64,000 nt of DNA from Nemania diffusa (GCA_038501195.1 JBBPUQ010000001.1:1054001-1118000), one strand, 5' to 3'; shown: positions 42,551 to 56,212, counted from the first letter of the stretch. A program made the numbers and translations. Notes: generated by a model not told the origin, from the letters alone.

Positions 42551-43771
42551 TTATCGCACAGTAGCCCCCTTGAGCGTCTGGACGATACACGTGCCTCCGC
42601 TCGCCGTCGTTAACTTGCCAATCTCGGCCTTGCCAGCGGCCTCAACGGCGCTGCCGTCGAACGCGACCTCGAGGGCGTCCGTCGTCGTGAAGCCCGGCTG
42701 GAACGTCTCCCAGATCTTCTTCTTGGGGTTCAGCACGCCCTCAGGCTCGCCCCGCCAGCCGTCGAAGCACACGCGCTCGCCGGCCTTGGCGTCCGCAGGC
42801 GGCGTCACGAGCTCCACGGGCCCCTTGTGGTCGTCCGCCTCGCCCTCCTTGAGCCGCGGCGACGCCGCCAGCACCATGGCGCACGACTTGATGCCGCGCA
42901 TCTTGACGGGCTTGAGATTCGCCACTACGACGACCTTGCGGCCCTGCATCTCCTCCAGGGGAACGAGGCCGTTGAGGCCGGAGCACACCGTCCGGCAGAC
43001 CTGTCCCTCGTACTCCTCCGTGTCATCCGTGCCGGGCTTGTCGCCCATGGCGATCGTAGAGACGTACAGGCTGTCGGCTTCTGGGTGCTTGATGGCCTTG
43101 AGAATGTGTCCGACTCGGAGATCGATCAGGTGAGGCGACGGGGGAGTGGTGACGGCGGGCGCCTTCTGGGGCTTCGGTGCCTTCTCCTTCTTCTCCTTCT
43201 TCGGCTTCGCCTCGCCGACTCCGGCAGCTGCAGCTACGGCATCCTTCGCCTCGACGGCCTTCTCTACTACGACCTGGGCTGCGGCCTTCGTGCGGTCGAC
43301 TAGAGTAGTCGTCGCACCACCGGCAGTGGCGGTGGCGGTGGCGGCGGCGGCAGCAGCAGCCTTCTCTTTCTTTAGTCGCTCTTTCTCGGCCTTGGCATCC
43401 GTCGGCGGCTTCACGTAGAGAATCTCCTCTTGGTCTACCTTGATCTTGTCCTCATCGCTGATCTTGAGGCCGAAGAGGCTCGAGTTCTGCACGAAATCGA
43501 GGTGTCGGACGATGTGAGGGTGGCCTTGCTGTCCTGTGCGCTGCTCGGGAGTCCACGACTTGACGGTGGGGGCTAGGGATTCGTAGATGGCGACGTCCGC
43601 TTTTGAAGGTTTGGAGCCTAGTAGCGTAGCGCGAGAGGTAAGGTGAGTATTAAGCTTGTCGAGGATGGAAGTGTCGGCAGGGGAAGACTTGAGGCGCTCA
43701 GAGGTGGTGATCCATTGCTGGACCTCTGTCTCCTCGGTGGAAGAAAGCTTCTGGGCTTCGAAAGCGGCCAT
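42551..43771 (-). CDS. ARC1: ARC1/AIMP1-type tRNA-binding synthetase cofactor
   Basis: A single exon of 406 residues. Residues 1-105 resemble the GST-C-like domain that binds aminoacyl-tRNA synthetases (SKPSKADVAIYESLAP). Residues 125-205 form a Lys/Ala/Glu-rich linker with an Ala-Thr run. Residues 215-406 are the EMAP-II/tRNA-binding OB fold: IDLRVGHILKAIKHPEADSL, VCSGLNGLVPLEEMQGR, VANLKPVKMRGIKSCAMVL and a C-terminal FQPGFTTTD region. By homology it delivers tRNA to methionyl- and glutamyl-tRNA synthetase in the cytosol. All expected parts are present. Head-to-head with VMA16. Confidence 0.9.
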   Translation of the reverse strand: MAAFEAQKLSSTEETEVQQWITTSERLKSSPADTSILDKLNTHLTSRATLLGSKPSKADVAIYESLAPTVKSWTPEQRTGQQGHPHIVRHLDFVQNSSLFGLKISDEDKIKVDQEEILYVKPPTDAKAEKERLKKEKAAAAAAATATATAGGATTTLVDRTKAAAQVVVEKAVEAKDAVAAAAGVGEAKPKKEKKEKAPKPQKAPAVTTPPSPHLIDLRVGHILKAIKHPEADSLYVSTIAMGDKPGTDDTEEYEGQVCRTVCSGLNGLVPLEEMQGRKVVVVANLKPVKMRGIKSCAMVLAASPRLKEGEADDHKGPVELVTPPADAKAGERVCFDGWRGEPEGVLNPKKKIWETFQPGFTTTDALEVAFDGSAVEAAGKAEIGKLTTASGGTCIVQTLKGATVR

Positions 43772-44335
43772 GGCGAAGGTTCTTCTTCCTATATTTACAA
43801 GACCCCTGGATAGAGGCTGGACTGCACGGTAGAGAGACAGTTTGGCGGCTGGGATTGGCGATTGGAGTTAGAAAACGAGAAGTTGGAGATGGAATGGGTG
43901 ACGTGAAGGAGGGGTCTAATTGATTTTTTGAAGTAGCTTAGGTTTTGGGTCCGATGCCCCTCCATGAATGACTGGGCATCTATCCACCTACCGGGTAGCA
44001 TCCCCCAAAAGTTGTATAACCCACATCTTAGTTTAGGTACATGGGTACCCACCGTAACACTGCCATATTTCATGAGCCACATCTAAGTGTGGCTGGAAAC
44101 TTAGATAGATTTGCACGCGCATTTGTGGATCCGCTCCGCCAAGGTACAATCCGAGCCTCCGTGTCGAGAGCTCGATGAAGCTTCTCAGAAAAGCGTAGCC
44201 TAATAATCCACCACCGACTTCCCACGACATCGACCGACCCGACGGCGCTCACATCGAGCCGACTTGACGTCCGCAACACGCTATCCTCCGCTTCACTTGC
44301 CGATTTGACACGCGAATAAGATAAAAATAATAAAA
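43772..44335. promoter_or_regulatory. Shared upstream region, ARC1 / VMA16
   Basis: 564 bp between two divergent starts must contain both promoters. A TACATGGGTACCCACCG segment at 44037-44053 includes the palindrome GGGTACCC. No other element is called. Confidence 0.45.
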
Positions 44336-45252
44336 ATGGGCGGGTACGGGTACAATTCGTACGGCGTGGGAGGTCTCACGTCCTTTCTGACGGTTGTCGG
44401 ATTATGTACGTCCATCATCATCCTACATCCATCGCTCAACTAGAGGCGCTTGTTGTCATGGCATAGGGTGGATTACTTGTGTGCTAACTTTCGTTTACTC
44501 AGATATGTTATTTACTGGCAGTGGTGAAGCTTTCAATGTGCGCGACTAGACCTACACTCCCGGCCTCGATGCATCCTCATCCTAACAAGTATACATAGGT
44601 CGGAGCTTTCCTCGAATCAGTATCGCCATACGCATGGGCTAGCACAGGAATAGCTCTGTGTATAGGTCTATCCGTCGTTGGTGCAGCATGGTATGGCTAT
44701 TAACTCCTATATCCGGTTCTCTTCGCTAGTCGACGTCGCATACTTTGTCTAACCACTTCGCCTTTTCAGGGGTATCTTCATCACGGGCTCCTCCATCCTC
44801 GGCGCCGGTGTCAAAGCCCCACGAATCCGAACAAAGAATCTAATCTCCATTATCTTCTGCGAAGTCGTCGCCATCTACGGTGTCATTATGGCCATCGTCT
44901 TCTCTGCCAAGGTCGGCCACACCACCGGCGATAACATGTACGATGGAAACGCCTACTACACGGGCTTTGCCCTCTTCTGGGCCGGTGTGACTGTCGGAGG
45001 CTGCAACCTTGTCTGTGGTATTGCCGTCGGCATCAACGGAAGCGGCGCTGCTTTAGCCGATGCCGCGGACCCTTCACTGTATGTTATAGTTCCAACGTCT
45101 ACACCTAGTGCCCCTATTATATGACTAACCCCCCTTCCAGTTTCGTTAAGATTCTCGTTATCGAAATTTTCAGCTCAGTCCTGGGTCTTTTCGGCCTCAT
45201 CATCGGCCTATTAGTCCAAGGCAAAGCACTGGAATTCGGAACCGTACAATAG
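44336..45252 (+). CDS. VMA16: V-type ATPase proteolipid subunit c''
   Basis: Five exons (44336-44405, 44503-44537, 44599-44690, 44770-45078, 45141-45252) give 205 residues. The protein is almost wholly membrane helices: an N-terminal [15 protein letters not shown] helix, then [20 protein letters not shown] with the small-residue packing of proteolipids, then [19 protein letters not shown] with the proton-carrying Glu97, a helix around [19 protein letters not shown], and the final [20 protein letters not shown]. It belongs to the membrane ring of the vacuolar proton pump. Four introns (61-97 nt) all preserve the frame. A 35-nt second exon is unusually short. Confidence is high because the spliced protein matches the family end to end. 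Confidence 0.93.
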
Positions 45253-48200
45253 AAAACATTTCACCATGTTGGGCTCTCCCCGCGGTCTCCACCTGGTCTA
45301 ATCTGACCTGGTCTTGTAAAGGTGAATATTACGTTGCTCGAGTTATGAGAGAGAGGGCAATAATGCATTTACAATCCCGGTTACTAAAATTGCTCGGGGT
45401 TGGATCGGCGTTTGGAAGAATGGGCTTTTCATATCCATGCCATTGGAAGGTCCAAAGTGCATAATACGTCCAATTTTTGCAACAAGATAGTGTATTATAC
45501 GACGAGCTCGCTTTAAGAAGAGCTGCTCGCGCAGTTTGGTCTTCGAAATAAACAAAAAAGAATTAGCTACAGTAGCTAAGATAATAAGACCTAAATAACG
45601 GAATTTTAGATGCTATATTATAAACAGCTATTGACTATTGATTAACACGACCGACTTGTAATCCCACTTGCAAGTAGTATATGAGAACATGGTAGATCAG
45701 AACTAGGTTTTGAAAACAACTGATCTTGTCTATGTGATACAGTCATACATCGGTGTTTCCTGGCCCAACTTCTGATATTGACCTTATCCCCGAGGATCAC
45801 TAAAGCCAGGGGGCGTGTAGGATGGTCCTCTCGCAAAGTTCTCAGTATCATCTGGCAAAGAAATCTGCTATACCAGTAACCCCTATCACTACCCCGACGA
45901 CCTTTGATGTCACGTCAACGTTACTTGTGAGGCTAAACACGATACAACCGATATGAAATAGGTACATAGAAGCAAAGAACTAGATACTGATCGCAGAACT
46001 TGAACCTATACACGAAAAAGCAGCGGGTCTCCGTGAGAAAATCATGGCTATTATGTCACGCCATGCTCTTACTCACCGAACAACAGACATGAGCAGGTAT
46101 TTCCTGTTTCCGAACCAGTAGAACGCCATAGCTTGCAGCCATATCTACGGCAAATCATGGATTCGTATGACGCCTGGAGGAGCGGTAACCCCCACGAAAA
46201 GAAAGTGATCCTTAAACTTTCATAAACTGGAAGCTTGATACCAACTGCATATAGATTCATGAAGAACCGAAGTTAAATATGGCGATCCTTCAACACTTGC
46301 CTGCCAGCTCACAAAGTAGCATTCGCCCCTTACATCAGGCCCAGCCTTCATATGCAAGGCAGCATGACAAGAGACCATCCGCGCCGTTATATGCAGGCCT
46401 CCCCATACCACCCTGCGATCTACAGCCAGCAGCAGCTACACAGATGCGGTGTAAACATTGCGACTACATATAAACGAAGTCTCCACAGCCGTAGTTGCGA
46501 CATTCACCAACGACCCCTATAGCATATGCACACCTGCATATATCAAAACTCCGAGCTCGACGAGTCCGTAACTCCAGCCCCGTTATGCCGATTAAACACG
46601 CCATCACACACCCATGTGACGGTCCAAGTAGTGGGTGAAGGGTCGATCTTTCACGAATGTCGAAAATGGCCCATTTTCATCTACGTAGAACTCCGTTCGC
46701 GAGGCGACGACGTCGCGAGAGGAGGGAAGAGGGAGGCTTAAATAAGCGGGATGGTGGATGGTGGGTTTTGGATGGGTTATTGTGGTTCATGGGGCAATAC
46801 TATATCCCGTGCCTCTGAGTGGTGGCGCGTGATAACGTTTCACCGACCCCAAACCTCCAAGCCAGGGGGTGGATCTGGCTCGTTGCGGTAAAATAAAGCT
46901 ACATGTTCATTGCATAGGAGTCAAGAGAATATGATTGAGTTAGGTGAGTTAGAGGGTAGTTGTGTCCACGTAGTTTCAATTGATCTCAATCATAAGAGCG
47001 GCTCACCTGTATGCTAGCCAAACGCCACTCCCCCTTTCTTCCTATGCCCTCAGTAAGCGCACCTACACTGCTGACCTTCAGCTCACTCCTATGTACCAAG
47101 AGGAACAAAAAGAGGACGAATTGCCCGTGAAGATGATTCCATAATAATCAGAATAGCGCTGTGAACCATACTATCACAATTACCTAAGATCCGAGACACC
47201 TTAGCCACAGCCACGGCCATCACCGGCTCTATTATTTGCATGAACCCCTATCCATCTACGTCCCAGACACTCTCACTCCTCGAGAGCAGACGCAGGAGTA
47301 GTACAGTGTAGCATAGCGTAGCGTAGCATTCAGCGTCGCCTCTTTAGATCAGGCTTATCCCAACCCTGACCCAGACCCGCGTGGCAAAGACCAGTGCGTC
47401 GCATCAGGGGAAAGTCTCATGCATGCGGTGGTGTAGACTACGTAGTTGACGCTCCAAGATGGAATGATATGATAGCTGGATCCCTGCTGTAGACACCCTT
47501 CTCCCTCTCGCCGTCTATGCGGCGTGAGACTTCCGGCATAAGCTTCATGTGAAGCAACACCGTCTCACCGCCTCATCTCGTTTTAGGGGGTCTCCGATCA
47601 TTTTGTTGGGTTGTATGCCATCAATGTCAGACGTCGATTCGAGTCCTCGTCATGCACAACCCGTTCCTTGCTTCTATGGGGTGGTGGGCACACCGCATGA
47701 AGGAGGGTGGGTTGGTATCAGATGGTTTTTCAGTGGCAATCTTCTCTTATCTAGGGGTTCATAGGGGCTGTCTGCCCGACGCATTAGACTCGGGGTAAGC
47801 TACCTCGCAGGACCAGAAGGACTCGTACTTGGTAGCATGGCGCACTGCATGACGAAACCTTCCCGCGGGTGGTAACCAATGGGCAGGAGCCTCAGGCCTG
47901 TAGCATAGCAGCGGCATCAGCCCTACTCGCCGAGAGAAGGGCAGGCAGAAGGGGCTCGTCGTCAGTAATTCAGGCAAATTAGTCGTATATCGATCTACTA
48001 GGGGGGTAAAAAGGCGGTGCAAGCAACATCTCATTGGCAAGCGGATGGCCCGCCGTCGGTGACGGTGACGAAGTGAGGACCTTGGACGACTCTCCCGCGG
48101 GCAGATAATGCGTTGCTGGCCGTGGCGAGCATAGCATACCAATAGGCTATAGGTACCTACATGTCATCCCGCAGTCGCTTAGGCTCGAATCGGATCATGT

Positions 48201-50025
48201 GGACGGTTTGAGGACGTGTGCTGCCTAACCAACTGCATCACTCCTGTGTCAACCAACCCAGTCCTTTCAAGGGGTGTAAAATTTTGCTGGCCCTTATCCC
48301 CATCCAGTTCCCGCAGAGTGCCCCTAAGCCTAAGCCACCGTGAGAGCTTCCTGAGGCCGTGTATTTGATCGAGATTGCCACACCGGTTCATCTCGCTTCC
48401 CAAGCCGAGCCTAGTTCAGAGGCAGAAGCTGGAGGTGCAGGTGGGACTCTGTAGTCGATCGTGAGAGCGGGTTGCGTGTACACTGCGTTGGTATTCCTAT
48501 TCCGTGCCCTATATCACTTGTTTGATTACTTCGAGGTATGTCATCCAGGGGCGAATATGTCCTCCGCCTCCGCCTATCCGAGTGAGAGCTGAGGGCTGTT
48601 TTACTCGAATTCCCCTCTGTATCTGAAGGCCCAGGCTAGCCTAGTGAAATAAAGGAGGATTTGTCAGGAGGGCTGAAGTCCTGAAAATTGGCGTGCTGTA
48701 CTATACTTCCTTTCCTTCCATGGCTATCCATATGATGTAAAACAAACTACTGGCCCAGAGAATTATCCTCCAGCCTGCCATTGGCTCTCGCTATCTCACC
48801 ATGCCGTCAGCATCTCATTCGTCATGAATAGACATCAGTTCTTACCACTTCATATTGGAGGTTCCCCACGTAGCAGACGGGCTTCTTCCGCCCAAGCCGG
48901 AAGAACTGAATATGCAATAGATCAGATGGACAGTATATGCGAGAGTGGCAAGAAGCTGAGTGGGGGTGAGGCATGCAAGCCACCGGTATGTATAGCAGGA
49001 CTCGGATTATGCCCACAGATGTTGAAACTCTAGAAGAAAGTACAGTTTATAGAATATATATTGTGTAACACCAAGGTGTTTAGGGACTTGAAGTCAGAGA
49101 TAGCATTGGCACTACATATCCCTGCAGTGGGCAGTGTTTGGAGGTGAGCATGCTTGGCTCATCGCCTACTCCGTCCGACGATGCGGCCCAAGCCAGCAGC
49201 CCGCACCCGGCTCTAACTATGACACAAGCCAGGCAGCAAACGCGAACGAGTTGATCGAAATACGGACCCTACTCTGTTTGCAATTGACCTCGACTTAGAA
49301 TATAACTCATTCGGATAAAAGATAAAGAGCTTCTGAACCGGCCCCGCCGATCTACCTAGGTAGGGTAGATAAGTATAGATGCTGTCGGCTGTGGAGCGCA
49401 ACGTCGGGTAAGAAATGCGAGATGTCGCGATTCGGTGCGAGAAACTAGCGAGCGCGCGCTGAAGTCCCGGGCTTCCAGAAGGACACGACGATGCATCGAA
49501 CAAGATTAATGTGATACTAAGGTTGTATCCAGATGGGGCCTGAGAAAGAGCGCACCAATAAATTCAGAAGTTAGTATGGATGATGTATGCATGCAACTGG
49601 AATCAAATGCAAAAGCCCCAACGGCGTGGTACCTATTGTGAATCGCCATACCAATCTTACCCACCCACTGGAACAAGTGTTACTTACTAATTGCCTGTAC
49701 TGCGCGCTTCTGTTGCTATATGCGTACACTAATGCATGTGGCTGGCTGGTGGATTTAGGGCTTAATGTGAAATAGACAGCCCTGGTGCAGATCCTCTCTT
49801 CTAGGTAGCTGCTCAGCTCCTCTTACATACGACATCGAACGCTTGAACTTGATAGGTTGGTGGGTGTAGATATTTTCGTGATGACTTCATATTCGCATTC
49901 GCTTTCTTACTTTCCTGCCTTTTTTTGAATGAACATGTCCTGCATGTCCAGCATTGCCCCCTTCTATTGCGTTTCCGTAGACGTACAAACACCATTGATT
50001 GGTTTCTCAGACTATTTGTCGGGTT
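45253..50025. other. 4.8-kb gene-free region
   Basis: No reading frame here has a recognisable domain or a convincing exon chain. Open frames of up to 127 codons (for example 48142-47759, minus) are rich in Arg and have no motif. Minor features are repeated TAGCATAGCGTAGCGTAGCA near 47310 and the CTACCTAGGTAGG palindrome near 49353. Non-coding RNAs cannot be excluded. Confidence 0.45.
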
Positions 50026-52463
50026 TCATTGACGATCCGAGAATGTTAACTGTTCCACAATTCGGAGCCCAGCATCGAAGCTTGAATCTTCGACTGCCCA
50101 TTGCCGTAGCCTATCTAGGACGACATTCTGAATTGGTCCCATTGCTGGTATGAGGTGCCTTATGGGTGCTGAATTCTCCGCCAACCAAAGTATTATGAGG
50201 CTGGCTATACAGTTCTGCGAGAATGTCCACAAGTACGGCGACCTCTTATCAATCATATCCACTGCGTTGTGTAAATATGTTATGCATGAATCAATACAAG
50301 TCTCGCACCTTTCCATGACAACAGGTACTGGTAAGTTGAAGGGGTCTGCCTCTGGCAAGGAAGATTGTGCTGGTGATTGAGCTTCCTGCTGCCTAGAAAC
50401 AGTCTGTAATAGAAATGGGCGGTGGATCAAGTGCCTTGCCATGTAGTATCGTATTCGTAGCACACGCGAGCGATCGCTCGTCAAGTGATCCGTACCTTTC
50501 GGAAACCTAAGATAATCCGGGATCGAGCGATACCATTGCTCCAACTGTCGATTGAGCTCGGCACTAAGTGATAATAACTTCGGGAGGCCCAGCCTCTGCC
50601 AAACACGAACTGGGTCTGGTGAGAGAATCGAGTACCGATGGGTGCTCTCGGGGTTGTAGAGTGCGCCAAGGATACGATTGAGAAGCCGCCGGATTGCATG
50701 CTCGGCGATAGAGTAAATGTGGTTCCTATCGTCGGACGATTCCAGACTCTGGGGTAAAGGCATCGAATCGCCCAATGGCTCGATCCCGCTCCGAGATGCG
50801 TCAAGTTCAGCAATTCCATCGCTTTAAAGTCGCTCGTTAGCGATTCGTTGAAACACTCCATAAACGAAGGGGAGTAAGTCACCATTCAACCATAAAGCAT
50901 TGCCAGTATACTCGTACTTCGGTATCGTCAAACTCGGCATATGTGAGATTACTTTGTCGACTGTTTCTTACATCAGCTCTATTTTCTCACCGTAATCTAT
51001 AATGGGTAGTTAACTGCACCCTTCTAAAATGCTAAGAAACCGGCGTGATGCGAAGTGACCCATTCTCAAACTGTGTACTTCATCATAGATTGTCAGCGAG
51101 CACGTCATTGATTAGCAATTCCGGGAATTTCAGACGCACGCGGGGTGTCTGGGACGAGCCACGAGTCTATAAATGAGGGTGTTGCTTCTAACAATGACCA
51201 AAGTGGAAGAAAATTTTGAATAACTTACGTGGTCGTCCTAAGTGTGCAAAGTACGATGCTGCTAGTAATAGTGCTTGACATGTCAGTATGTTAGGTCGAA
51301 ACTCCCAGAGCATCTGGTGAATAATTATCTTGAGAGACGGTTGGAAGTATTCGATGCCAAGCGTCTCGGGGGCTTTCTGATTACTGGTTTGGGCCGACAA
51401 TAAAGCACCTAGAGCGTAGACGCTCAGACATATTGACGTGGTGATATCATCCAGATCATGGGCCTCCAATAACCTCGTCTGCCACGATCTAAACATTCGT
51501 GGGGTAAAAAGTGGCTGATGGGGATGAGCATATTGGAAGTAGCTTGCAGCTAGAGTGTCCACTATAATGTGAAGAATCAGTCAAGTAATTTCCATTTTAG
51601 GTAACGAATAGAGCTAGGAGGGTGAGTATACAGAGCTCTCAAGGCAGCCTAGCAAGAGTATGAGATTGCTTCAACCATGGTCCGACACATAGCAAGGTAA
51701 TAATTAATTAGACCACTTACTAGTTCTAGGATCGAGAACTGGCCAGACTAATGGACCGTCATGAACTCGGTCGAGTAACCCAGGTAGAGGTAATTTTTCT
51801 TCAACTTGAAAGAAATAGTCTCGTGGGTATTCACCGATGGCATCCCGAACTTGTGAAAAAGCTAAGAGCGTGGTGGCTAAGGCCACATGGTTTTTGGGAA
51901 TTAAAAATGGCGATGACTCCAGGGACGGGTCGGCATCAGTGGGCAATCGCACGGGATCATTCTGCTTCTCTGGCACGTAGTCCGACTGACTTGTGGGATA
52001 CGGGCTCGGGCTTGACCTGATATTCAGCTGGTAGATTTGTTGGCTCTGTTGCTCCAGAAGGGCTTCGATTCTACTCAGTCGGTCGATAACAGCAGCCGGG
52101 CTGCTCTCTTCGATCCTGAAAAGTGACGCCTAATAGTTAATCGCTTGTTTCGTCGCTGTACGTTCGCGAACCGGGAACATAAATTACCTATCAGATGGGA
52201 GTTCTTGATATACACAATCAGCGTTAGATTCTCGACATGTAAAGCATGGCTTCTTCCCATCGCACTTTCGCTTGCGGTGCCTCCAATGTTTTGGCCACGT
52301 TAGCGAGTCTCTATCTACTTCACGTGCCAGATAGCAGGAATATATAGGATTACCAACCGACAGAAGTCGCAAGCAAGAAGAGCACCTATAACAACTATTA
52401 GTAAGTGCTGACGAGGGTGGCCAAAGGGGTGGTAGAGATCATACGCTTCCTTGTATAATTCAT
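50026..52463 (-). CDS. Zn(II)2Cys6 fungal-specific transcription factor
   Basis: Eight exons on the minus strand (52463-52445, 52385-52358, 52280-52188, 52115-51721, 51561-51229, 51077-51020, 50966-50883, 50821-50026) give 601 residues. The protein begins MNYTRKRALLACDFCRHRKR; the zinc cluster is Cys-X2-Cys-X6-Cys-X5-Cys-X2-Cys-X6-Cys, assembled across three exons, the first two only 19 and 28 nt. A coiled-coil-like stretch (VIDRLSRIEALLEQQSQQIY) follows for dimerisation. The middle-homology region comes next (SYFQYAHPHQPLF, SVYALGALLSAQ, LLLAASYFAHLGRP, LHSLRMGHFASRRFLSILEG, VYWQCFMVECDGIAELD). It should bind CGG-type inverted repeats. The target genes are unknown and no pathway gene is adjacent. 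All seven introns keep the frame, so the gene appears intact. Confidence 0.88.
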
Positions 52464-55400
52464 TTGGAGTATTGCTAGCCTAGACAAGCAGTTGATACAG
52501 AGAAGCTCAAGGAGCACGACAATATGTTCAGTAAGCACCAAGTACCAAAAAACGTAGAACTCGGCAAGGTGGCAGCCACTCTATATGCTCTATGATATTG
52601 CTAAGCCGGTCTTCGAGGCTCCCGGTCACGTCTGTCCAGGGTCTCGGGGACCTTATAGAACATTGCCATAGTGGGTCACACCGTCGCTGTCGTCGAAGGG
52701 GATCGACGATGTTACATAGAATCAAGTACGCAGTAGGGGCGGTGATATAGCGTGGGCTCGAGTGTGGCTCCTGAACGGGCCCTGCCGAGGCGTTGGAAAT
52801 GTTCACTTCGCACGACCCCTGCAGCTCTCATCAACCCAGCCAAGGAGCGATTTCTCTCTCTTCCCACCTTTTAGTAGACGACAGGCCGTCATATCGATGT
52901 CAGCTCAGCATCGAGGGCGACGAGTGCGAGTGCGGCATGCCTCCTGATTACAGCCCTATCAGTGGGCTGCTCGTGGAGACTGGCCGAGGTAAGACTACCG
53001 ACTACCCTATAATAGAAGTCCACCGTCCACCTAACACCGAAATAAAAAGCGAGAAGGAAGGCAGGTAGACAGCTGCAGCGTTACCAAATTGGTCCAATAC
53101 AAGGCACGAGTGCGATGACATAGGAACGGTTACGGGATTCGAAGCACGCAGATGATAGATTGAGCTATTTCGGGTTCGCGTGAATCTCGTGTTTTCGGGG
53201 CTAGGTACTGTAAAGTCCTACAGAATTCTGTTAATCGTGTATGTACCTATCTAATGCATATGCAACTGATTAGTCTTCATGAACTTAGGTTAGGGGGGTA
53301 CTTACTTACAGAGTACTTCGTAGCTATGTAGGTAGGTACGTACTGAATACGTGGCGTATAGTAGGCAGAGGCCCCCTGTCATGCTCTCTAAGCACGGCTA
53401 AATATGGGCCCTGGTTAGGTCATCATATAAACTACTGTATAGCTTACTTACCTCATCCAGCAACTATTTTCTTCTATATTCAAATTTTTCGAATATGTAA
53501 GTGTTTACATATACTTTATATATCAAGCTAGGAGGAATTCCAAGTCCGCACGTGTATGATTCAAATCCGAAAGTGGATTAAGCTTAAGCAGTTGTAATTG
53601 AGTCATACTATAATTGCATGTAGTTCTAAGCATTTATCTAGATAGCAGGTAGTAGATAAGATGTATCGAAGAATGATACACCTAGGTGAGATGGGGGCTG
53701 CTCGCAATTACTAACTGCTTCTGGTACCTGGTAGCTGGATACCATGTAGGTAGGTACCTATTAACACATGTAACTTCTATATGCGTATGTCTAGTCTGCT
53801 ATACAGAATATCCTGTACCGAATAGCCGTTCAGCTGGATCCACCTACCTAGGTATCATTTCGGACTTGCCTTCGAGAAGCTGGTCGAACAAATTCTACGC
53901 CGCACACTGACAGTTTCTGTCGATATAGGTGAATATTCACACCACACGAACAATTCAAACTCAAATCCCGCATTTAAAGACAATACCGATACAGATCGCA
54001 GTGCATTATGGCGGTAAGGAGTTACGGGCTTTGGAGGCTGGCCACTTAACCTCGTCGTGGTGCCAGTGAGCAAGTTATCTCTCACCGAATAAGAGAGTCT
54101 ACGCGACTATGCAACCTACCAGACAAGTATGTAATCTAGATAGATACCTAACCACATGCATAGATAGTCAGTTACCCACTGATAATCTCGCCACTCGAAG
54201 GCAGACGCGGACACCGCTTACGGAGCATAGTCTCTCCATCGGAGAGTTCCAGTACCGTGTGTCAACCTCTACGTATCTAAGTAGACTAGACTGGTCACTA
54301 CAGTATGCGCATATCCATGGCTGTCAGGGTACGGTATGTTCTCCGAAGCTATGGGTCTCGTTTGTTTCATGCCGCAACCAAAACCACATTCATACCCACA
54401 ACATCAACATTGCTATTAAGCCTGACGTCTCCGGGGGGATATGAATTTTCTCCATAGCAGCGGCCCGCCTCATTTGGCATGGCCAATCCCGTGCCATGCC
54501 GCATCTATGCTAGTGTCCTTGCTGCAAGAAGACGAAGTGACCAATGCTGACTTGCATTATGTAGGTATGCGTACATGAGCCGCCCGTACAGTAGTTGCAA
54601 ACCTGCGGTGGAAACCATCTCGTCCTATCCGACGGATGAATATGTGTACCATCGGCGGTGGTTTCCGTCATGCCCCCCGTTGAGGCAAACTTGCCGTTAC
54701 GCCAGATGTGGTTCTCTTGCCACGCTTTCATGTCCATGCCTTTTGCATGGGCGTTAAACCTAGAAATATGCAGTCACTAGCCAAGCAGCTGCGGCTTTGC
54801 GGAACCCTGCCAAACTTCTAGTTCATGCTTGGATTTCATGCAGTAGAAGACTGAATGGAACCATGTTTTACCTGCTCGGCAGCGTGACATCTTCTAAGCT
54901 ATCTCATTCTCCACATCTCACATCGCCACTAGAAATGGAGAGGCCCAATGGGACGCTTTATAGGCCGTGTTCTCTCATGCAGTAGGTTACAGTTCATTTA
55001 CTCCAAGTATGGCTTGTCCCTATATGGAAAGCTAGACCGCCGCTGCTAGCATCTAAGCCTCAGATTATCGAGGCTGCTCATTTGCTGAGACTCTCATTCA
55101 TCGTATGTCAACGGGTATGGATCTATTATGGATGCTCATCTATACAAAAGGGGGCCAACAATATCGCTTCGCTAGGACTTGCCCTTCACAAATATGAGAA
55201 AAGGGGTGGTGTCTTGAAAATGACGTTGCTTTCTATGCCCGTTCGGGAACCATAAATCAGCAGTAGTCGCTTTAGGGATCTGATATTCCTCATAAGGACG
55301 AGTGAGGTATGATTCTCTCATATCCGAGATGTGTTGATGGATGACATTAGTTCATCACATCATACATACGTCAAGTAAGCCGCCAAGATGGTTCACTCAA

Positions 55401-56151
55401 CAACACAGCACCCCTATTACCCTCCTTCCTAAAAGACACACGGTGGGCCGAGAATGATAAATCGCTTGAATGCTCATCCATTATACAAAGAGATCAATAT
55501 CTCTGCAGGTAACTTTTCGATTTTATCCTTGACGTCGTCGACAGAACGTACAGATCCGTAAGCACGCAGGCTGATTTACGCAGCCGTCGACCGTACTTCT
55601 CTCCCAAACCATCGGGTCGCTCCCCACAACTAGATGCCGTCATTCCCGGCCGCTAAGGCAGGGCGCCTTGCCTTACCTACTGTAGGTACCTGGTGCAGGT
55701 TGCAATGCCGAGATCACAGTATCCAGCACACCGGGACAAGCCCTGACGAGGGCTATCCTAGTCTGGACCACCTCAGATCTCCGATCGTCCTCGCCTCGGG
55801 TATCTTGCCTCGGCCACTTTCCTCCACAGTTGCCAAGGACTTCGGACTCTTTGTAAGCCAAGGCATCTGTGGAAAAACAAGGAGCTTAAACGTACTTAAG
55901 CAACGACCCTTTGAGGATACTGGTAACCTAGATCTCGTTACTCTATTCTATCTACCGACGGTATCGATATTGTGTCTACCTAATCCCTGCATATCCAACA
56001 ACCAGATAGAAGCAGACGGATAGGGGCGCTGAGTAAGGGTTCTGTGCTCCATCAGCAAACAACAACAACACGGGCATATCTACCAAGAAAAAGCGACCGC
56101 AATCAAATAGAATAGTTAGTATCTTTCAACACACATGAATGACGAGACGGG

Positions 56152-56170
56152 TTTTTTTTTAAAAAAAAAA
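56152..56170. repeat. T9A10 homopolymer palindrome
   Basis: A run of nine T followed directly by ten A, then CAAATTTTTTT. Immediately left of the minisatellite; T-rich runs also lie on its right (56457-56506). Confidence 0.8.
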
Positions 56171-56212
56171 CAAATTTTTTTGGTATTTTCTCTGCATTTC
56201 TATTCCATTACC

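Noticed and set aside
47600..47680. Possible tRNA (GATTCGAGTCC-like T arm)
   Set aside because: No matching acceptor stem, D arm or anticodon stem could be folded around it; no other tRNA-like site was found.
47759..48142. 127-codon minus-strand open frame
   Set aside because: Arg-rich, motif-free, and no upstream exon extends it.
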